The notes beneath the pieces are model-generated. The model was not told the DNA's origin and ran no database searches. It saw only the letters and a program-made list of their open reading frames with translations. A DNA stretch of 64,000 bases from Gossypium raimondii (Eukaryota > Streptophyta > Magnoliopsida > Malvales > Malvaceae): NCBI RefSeq assembly GCF_025698545.1, contig NC_068566.1:6989362-7053361 (forward strand), written 5' to 3'. A program made the translations under genes and the position numbers. Shown here piece by piece: positions 58,077 through 64,000 of the stretch (within the stretch, counting starts at the first letter, position 1; every line of letters starts with the position of its first letter).

Positions 58077-60978
58077 TGTAAAACCCCCTACTCGTATTCG
58101 TCGCCGAAATAGAGTATGAGGCATTACCAGATTTTACCGAATAATTTTTTTAAAACTCAATATAACCCCTTCATAAATATCTAATCTTCCCTGCAAATCT
58201 TAAACAGAGACCAATCCGACATAACCAATCCATTTCAATATATTTTCAAGATAGATTTATCGTATTCATAAGATAATCTCATCACATACCAAAACCAAAA
58301 TTTGTTAGCCATACCAATGCCTAACTATACATTCATTTCACATTAACATCTACTTTACTAGCTTATACATGCCATTAATTTCCAAAATAAAGTTTCTTTA
58401 TATACTGAGATCTTGAGGTTGATAGTGTGATGCGTCTCCGACCAAATCCAACCTCCGAGCTCTTAACACTACAAAATAGGGGAAAATGAAACAGGGTAAG
58501 CACCTTGTGCTTAGTAAGCTCATGTAACAAGAATTATACTTACCTAATATTTTCAATACAATGCAATAAACATTTATACACCCATTCCATACATTTTTCC
58601 CTATCATGCACAAACTCAACATTCAAATTAGTCCAATAATTTCCATGTATCAATAATTTATACCATGATTGATGAGCTCATCAATTCCATGATTTCCATT
58701 TCCTTGTATTTTTTTTCCATATTTATCCCATTGAATTTCTCGAAATTTCGATGGATTTTCAGGGGTACATCTAAGTGTACAAATCCAGGTCCGCCAATTC
58801 ATATTCATGTGCGCACATTTCCATTTCAGAGAGCACACTCCATGAACCTCATCCTTACAATGGATTACCACCCAAAGCTAAATCCTCAGCGACAATTACC
58901 CTAATGAGCTTGGATCCGAATTACGGTCCGGCTAAATTCAGACCCTAATTGGATTACTCGTCCGGCTAAATCCATTTTCCACATATTCTTGGGAGGCTAT
59001 ATCGAATAGGATCACCCGTCCGGGCTAGATCCTTTTTACCGTCAATTCCTTTTCAGAGATCCATCGAATTTTCCTTTTATTCAACTAGGATTTATTTTCT
59101 CTTTTCATCAAGAATATCAATACTTCATCAATTATCACACAATAAGCATCCAACTCATATTCACATCAATAACAAACATTTTAAGCATTTAAGAATATAA
59201 TTCAAGTTACACGAACTTACCTCGACACTTGTTCGTAACCAAAAATCTACTAATCCCGAACTTTTTCTTGCCTTGATCTTGCTTCGTATTTGAATTTTCT
59301 GGATCTAAATAAATAAATTTAATCATTAATCTAATATTTTTCATGTTCATATGTAACATTCTCTATAATTCCATTATTATTTATAGTGCATTCAAAGCTG
59401 TCTCACTGAGTCACAGTCACTAAATTATTTATATCTTGAGCTACGGAACTCCAAATTAAGATCCGCTAATTTTCCAAAAAACTATACTCACATATCTTAT
59501 TACCATAAAATTTTCATAATTTTTGGTTTAGCCAATAAGTACAGTTTATTCTTTAAAGTTTCCCTTGTTTCACTGTTTGACAGTTCCGACCTCTCTTCAC
59601 TAAAAATTAATTATCTCATTGTACAGAATTGGGATGATGTTTCCATTTGTTTCTACTGAAAATAGGATCATTTAGGATTCTAACCATATAAATTATAACT
59701 CATAATCATTTTTTACAATATTTAATGATTTTCCAAAGTCAGAAGAGGGGAACCCGAATTCATTCTGACTTTGTCTCATAAAATATATTATATCTCATGA
59801 TTTACAATTCCATTGCTTACACCGTTTCTTTTATAAGAAACTAGACTCAATAAGATTTAATTTCATATTTTATTCATTCTCTAATTCTATCTCTACAATT
59901 TTTGGTGATTTTTCAAAGTTAGAGTACTGCTGCTGTCCAAAACTGTTTTAGTGTATGATGTTAATTACCATTTTTCCCTAAACTTTCAATAAATGATAAT
60001 TTCATCCCTGCTTAATTAACCTCTCAATTGAGCTGATTTTTCTCAATTAACACTTTATCCCATCACTTTAAACTACTTTATAAGCTTTGGAAATCAGAAT
60101 TTTAGCACTAGATTTTAATTCCAAACTTTTTCACAATTAAGTCCTACAAATCAATTTCTATTGAAATTACCTAATAAAATCATCTCATAAACAAATTAAA
60201 GCTTCAATTTCATCCTATTTCATCATAAAATTCCAGCACATATTCATAGCAACTTTCAAATTCATTCATAAAATCAAAAACTAATGAATTTAGTAATAGG
60301 ACCTAGTTGTAAAAGTCTTAGAAACATAAAAATTACAAGAAAAAGGCAAGGATTAACTCACTTGGTGCAAAAATAATGAAAAACCAGCTTGAAGAAACCC
60401 TTAGGATGCTTTTGGCTGATGGGAATGCAGAAAAATAAAGAGGAATCTAGATAATTCCACTTTAGTCCTAACTTTTAAAGCAAATTTTGCAATATTCCAA
60501 TTTTACCCTTAATTCTTCAATTCTCCTGATTTTTCTCAGCGTATGGCACTCAAAATATCTCCTTTTGGGGTTATTTTCAATTTATGTCCCTCTTCATTTA
60601 ACAATTGAGCTATTTAACCCTTCTAGTAACTTTTACACATTTTTCGATTTACACCTGTTCACTTAATTGACTACCCAAACATTAAAATTTTCTAACGAAA
60701 TTTTAATACCATATTACTAACACTTCATAAATATTTATAAAAATATTTTTGACTCAGTTTTATGAGATTGAGGTCTTGATACCTTATTTTTACCCAATTT
60801 CTTCAATAATTTCTTTTTCTAACTAACTACTAAATCGGTAAAATTTTTCTATCGATATTTTCATACGATTTTCCTATCATATAAATATTCATGAAAAATA
60901 TTAAAATAAATTTCTCTTTAAATCGGATTTGTGGTTACGAAACCACTATTCCGATAACCTTGAATTTGAGCCATTACA
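58077..60978 (-). mobile_element. Nested solo LTR, TSD TGTAT
   Basis: On + it begins TGTAAAACCCCC and ends GAGCCATTACA. Perfect TGTAT duplications lie at 58072-58076 and 60979-60983. It is reversed relative to its host LTR and has no internal coding domain. Confidence 0.93.
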
Positions 60979-61254
60979 TGTATAGTGTTGGTTTTGCAAT
61001 GAAATAGTTTGAATTGTGGTTGTGAATCTTAAATGTATGTATGTATGTAATTAGTAGTAGAATTTGATAAATTAATGAAATGAGTTAAATAGTTAAGTAT
61101 AAGTAATTGAAATAGTTGTGATGCTATGTCATGTTGAGAACATGTTTTAGCTTGTATTGATTGATTGGTTGGGATATATAGGTGTATGTGAATATTGAGT
61201 GCAAGTTAATGTCAAAATTGGTGAGAAAAATGGCCTTAAAATGGCCTATTTTCG

Positions 61255-61560
61255 TCCACACGAGCAGAGACACGGACGTGTGTCTCAGCCATGTGTGACA
61301 CACAGCCTAGCACTTGGGCGTGTGGTTTGGCCGTGTGTCCCCTGCACCTTAAAATTTCAAAACAGAATGCCCAGGTTTTTACACACGGCTTAGCACACGG
61401 CCGTGTGGCTGGCCATGTGACCCAAGTCAGAGAGTTACACGGGTAAAGACACGGGCTGAGACATGGCCGTATGTCTCGCATCGAATACCCACACGGCCTA
61501 GAACACGGGCGTGTCATTTGGCTGTGTGAACCACATGGCCTAGCCACACGGGCGTGTGTT
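61255..61560. repeat. CACGG/CCGTG repeat zone in LTR
   Basis: Alternating cacacgg and ccgtgtg/cgtgtg motifs (for example agcacacggccgtgtggc near 61390), the same theme as at 1066-1570 in a different element lineage. Confidence 0.7.
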
Positions 61561-61807
61561 CCCTACATCGAGGAAAAATTTATGAATTTCACAAAAATTT
61601 CTCTAAGTTCTCGATTTAATCCTGATTTGTTTCTAATGCCTATTTTGGGTCTCAAGGGCCCATTTAAAGGGATTATATGAAAGAATTTGTATGATTTCAG
61701 ATAAAAATAGTAAATGTCATGAATTAGTTGTAATTATTCTGTAAACTCTGGAAATGCTTCGTAACCCTGTTTCGACTACGAATATGGGTTAGGGGTGTTA
61801 CATTTAT

Positions 61808-61819
61808 TGGTATCAGAGC
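61808..61819 (+). promoter_or_regulatory. Primer binding site (initiator tRNA-Met)
   Basis: TGGTATCAGAGC is complementary to the 3' end of plant initiator tRNA-Met, the usual primer of Ty3/gypsy reverse transcription. Confidence 0.92.
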
Positions 61820-61946
61820 TTTGATTTAGCCGATTCTCGAAATGTATGTAGTGCGTAAAGTGTCTAGAAATACATGCCATATAAATATGTGATAGTGTGA
61901 TGTGTATGATCCAATCTAACCCTTGTTTTTCTTATAGATTGGAAAG

Positions 61947-64000
61947 ATGTCAGATAGATTTGAAAATGCTGAACATGATGAGGCTAACAGTAGAGTACAG
62001 TCATCTAAACATGGGACAAGTAGTAATGTCCCAATTCCTCCGACTCAAGAACAAGAACTTAAAAACATGTTCTTTGGATTTATGAATCAATGGTTTAATG
62101 AATTTATGCAAGAAAGAAATCAGGCTAAACAACTTCCTCCCCCTACTATACCACTTGTAGAGCCTCCAGTTGCACCTCTACCTCCCCTGGTAACTGAATC
62201 AAGTAAACGTACTCCGATAAAAAACTCAAAAAGTTTGGGGCCCTAGAATTTCAGGGTAGGTCAGATGATGATCTAGTCAAAGCTGAATATTGGTTTCAGA
62301 ATACAGTGAGAGTTTTTGAAGAAATGGCTTGTTCCCCAGATGATTATTTGAAATGTGTTGTTTCCTTACTAAAAGAGGAAGCATATAATTGGTGGATGGC
62401 TATAGTGGCCATAGTGCTGAAAGAGAAAATCACTTGGGAATTCTTTTAGAGTGAATTTAAAAAGAAACATGTCAGCAAGAGGTATTTAGACAAAAAGAAG
62501 AAGGAATCCCGTGATTTACGATAAGGTAATCAATCGATAGTCGAGTATGAAAGGGAATTTGTATACCTTGGTAGATATTCTCGAGAAATTATACCAACCG
62601 AAGAAGATGTGTATTCAATTTGAGGAAGGATTGAATGATGAAATCAGAATGATGATTGAGGGTACAGAAATACGAGAATTTTTTGTTCTGTCAGATCGTG
62701 CTCAGAAAATGGAAGAGGTATATAACCGAAAAATGCAGAGAGACAAAAGGAATAAAGAATCTTATAAAAGAAGCTCCTCCAAGTCATTTCCAACCATTTC
62801 AGCTAAAAATTCTAGAGATGAATTTAGTCGAGCCACTCCAATCCTGGAACGATCAAATAAGAATAAGGCGACTCAACAAGATTAAGGGATGACTATTAGA
62901 CATACAGTTAGTGTGGTTACTGTGCAAAATGTTCCTAATCCCAAATGTAAATATTATGGGAAAAATCACTTTGGTGAATGTAAATGCAAGGCAGGAGCTT
63001 GTTATAATGTGGCGTCACCGATCATTTTATTCGAGATTGCCCTCAATTACAAAGAGAGGAAGAAGAGTTGAAAGAGAAACAGATGGCCACTTCCCAAAGA
63101 AGTAAATGTTTAGGCCAAAATAGTGCCGCTAGGACTGCTCGTTCAAGTATGAAAGATTCTGCGGCCCGGTCAGAGACTAGGGCACCTACTCGTACTTATG
63201 CTATCTGAAAGAAGGAGGAAGCTACGGCTCCGGACATAATAGCTGGTACATTCAATCTTTTTGATGCTATTGTGTATGCATTGATTGACCCTGGGTCCAA
63301 ACATTCTTATATTTGCACTGCATTAGTAATAGAAAAGAAAATGCCTGTTGAGTCTACTGATTATGTATTCATGTCACTAATCTATTAGGCCAAAGTGTGA
63401 TAGTTAATTTAGTGTGTCAAAATTTTCCCCTAAAAGTAAAAGACTGTGAATTTCTCGTTGATTTAATGTTGCTACCCTTTCTAGAATTTGAAGTTATTTT
63501 GGGACTAGATTGGTTAACGAAGCATGATGCTGTAGTGAATTGTTAAGAGAAACAAATTAATTTGAAATGTGGACAGGAGAAGTAATTTCAGTTGATTCTG
63601 AGAATTTGAATGATATTGTTAAAATTATTTTAACTTTTTCTGCTCAGAGATTGTTGCGTAAAGGTAATGAGGCATTTTTAGCCTACATTCTTGATACTCA
63701 GGATTTTGAATCAAAGCTAGAATAGTTACCAGTTGTTAACGAGTTTGCTAATGTGTTTCTTGAGGAATTACTGGGTTTACCACCTAATCGTGAAGTTGAG
63801 TTTGTAATTGATGTAATCCCAAGAACAACTCCTATATCAGTGAGACCATATCGTATGACACCGGTTGAGTTAAAAGAGTTAAAGACACAGTTGCAAGAGT
63901 TATTAGACAAAGGGTTCATCAGGCCAAGTATGTCTCCTTGGGGTGCACCTGTCTTATTTGTGAAAAAGAAAGACGATTCTTTGAGACTGTGTATAGACTC
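61947..64000 (+). pseudogene. Ty3/gypsy gag-pol (chromovirus-type), decayed, runs off the window
   Basis: The ATG at 61947 opens a 99-codon gag leader (MSDRFENAEHDEA). A frameshift near 62240 leads to the retrotransposon gag core (LEFQGRSDDDLVKAEYWF, LKEEAYNWWM), with a TAG near 62447 and a TAA near 62522. The next frame (62547-62885) carries QFEEGLNDEIRMMIEG. The knuckle CKYYGKNHFGEC has Tyr for one Cys, and a second knuckle is shifted (CGVTDHFIRDC). Then comes the protease with ALIDPGSKHSYI, a frame break, LGLDWLTKHDAVV, and the beginning of RT ([55 protein letters not shown]), where the window stops. Motifs fit Tekay/Del chromoviruses; the chromodomain would lie beyond the end. At least five lesions make it non-functional. 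Confidence 0.88.

Larger units (their letters stand above)
57267..61802 (+). mobile_element. 5' LTR of a Ty3/gypsy element, interrupted
   Basis: It starts TGTAATGCCCTG and ends GGGTTAGGGGTGTTACA, five bases before a primer binding site. A 2,902-base LTR is nested in it; without that it is about 1.63 kb. The candidate target sequence ATTCA (57262-57266) cannot be paired because the element runs off the window. The nested segment and the CACGG repeat zone lie within it. Confidence 0.9.

Noticed and set aside
61808-61819. tRNA-like sequence.
   Set aside because: It is a 12-base primer binding site, not a tRNA gene.

Overview
The window is plant nuclear DNA. It is AT-rich and intron-bearing, about two thirds is nested LTR retrotransposon sequence, and its Pol II snRNA promoters are plant type (USE plus TATA). 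The LTR families and the repeated CACGGCC / GGCCGTGTG spacer suggest a Malvaceae genome such as Gossypium; that is inference.

Left block (1-8.6 kb): the 3' part of a decayed Athila-like Ty3/gypsy element. It holds a protease remnant, a large deletion, the integrase tail, a CACGG-repeat spacer and an ATHILA ORF1-like pseudogene. Its 3' LTR is split by another LTR. Two exons of a sulfate-transporter STAS domain (8.65-8.86 kb) and a roughly 1 kb non-autonomous DNA transposon follow.

Genic block (12-44 kb): BOLA2 on + (12.27-14.48 kb, three exons, one a 23-nt microexon), then ISY1 (40.09-40.99 kb) and a mitoribosomal mL40-like gene (43.64-44.38 kb) on -. Between BOLA2 and ISY1 lies an array of diverged duplications carrying four U5 snRNA genes on - (16.4, 17.9, 25.0 and 37.1 kb). 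Each has the loop I sequence, an Sm site, a TATA box and a USE at Pol II spacing. The duplicated blocks also carry DNA from 3' of ISY1, and one copy keeps an ISY1 C-terminal pseudogene. Copia elements have inserted here: a recent one with 520-bp LTRs (19.65-24.69 kb, TSD CGCTG) and two older relatives in opposite orientation (28.43-30.78 and 32.08-36.19 kb).

Right block (44.7-64 kb): a Mutator-like (MULE) transposase pseudogene on - has been split by three LTR insertions (47.03-50.94, 51.93-56.77 and 57.27 kb onwards). Two of these, and the 57.27-kb LTR itself, contain further LTRs. Target-site duplications let the nesting order be read, and at two sites the coding frame rejoins exactly. A small GRF-type zinc-finger ORF lies near the left end of the MULE. 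The window ends inside a decayed Ty3/gypsy chromovirus-type element, just into its reverse transcriptase.

The genes likely to be functional are BOLA2, ISY1, the mL40-like gene and some or all of the U5 genes. ISY1 and U5 both serve the spliceosome, but their linkage here may be coincidental.
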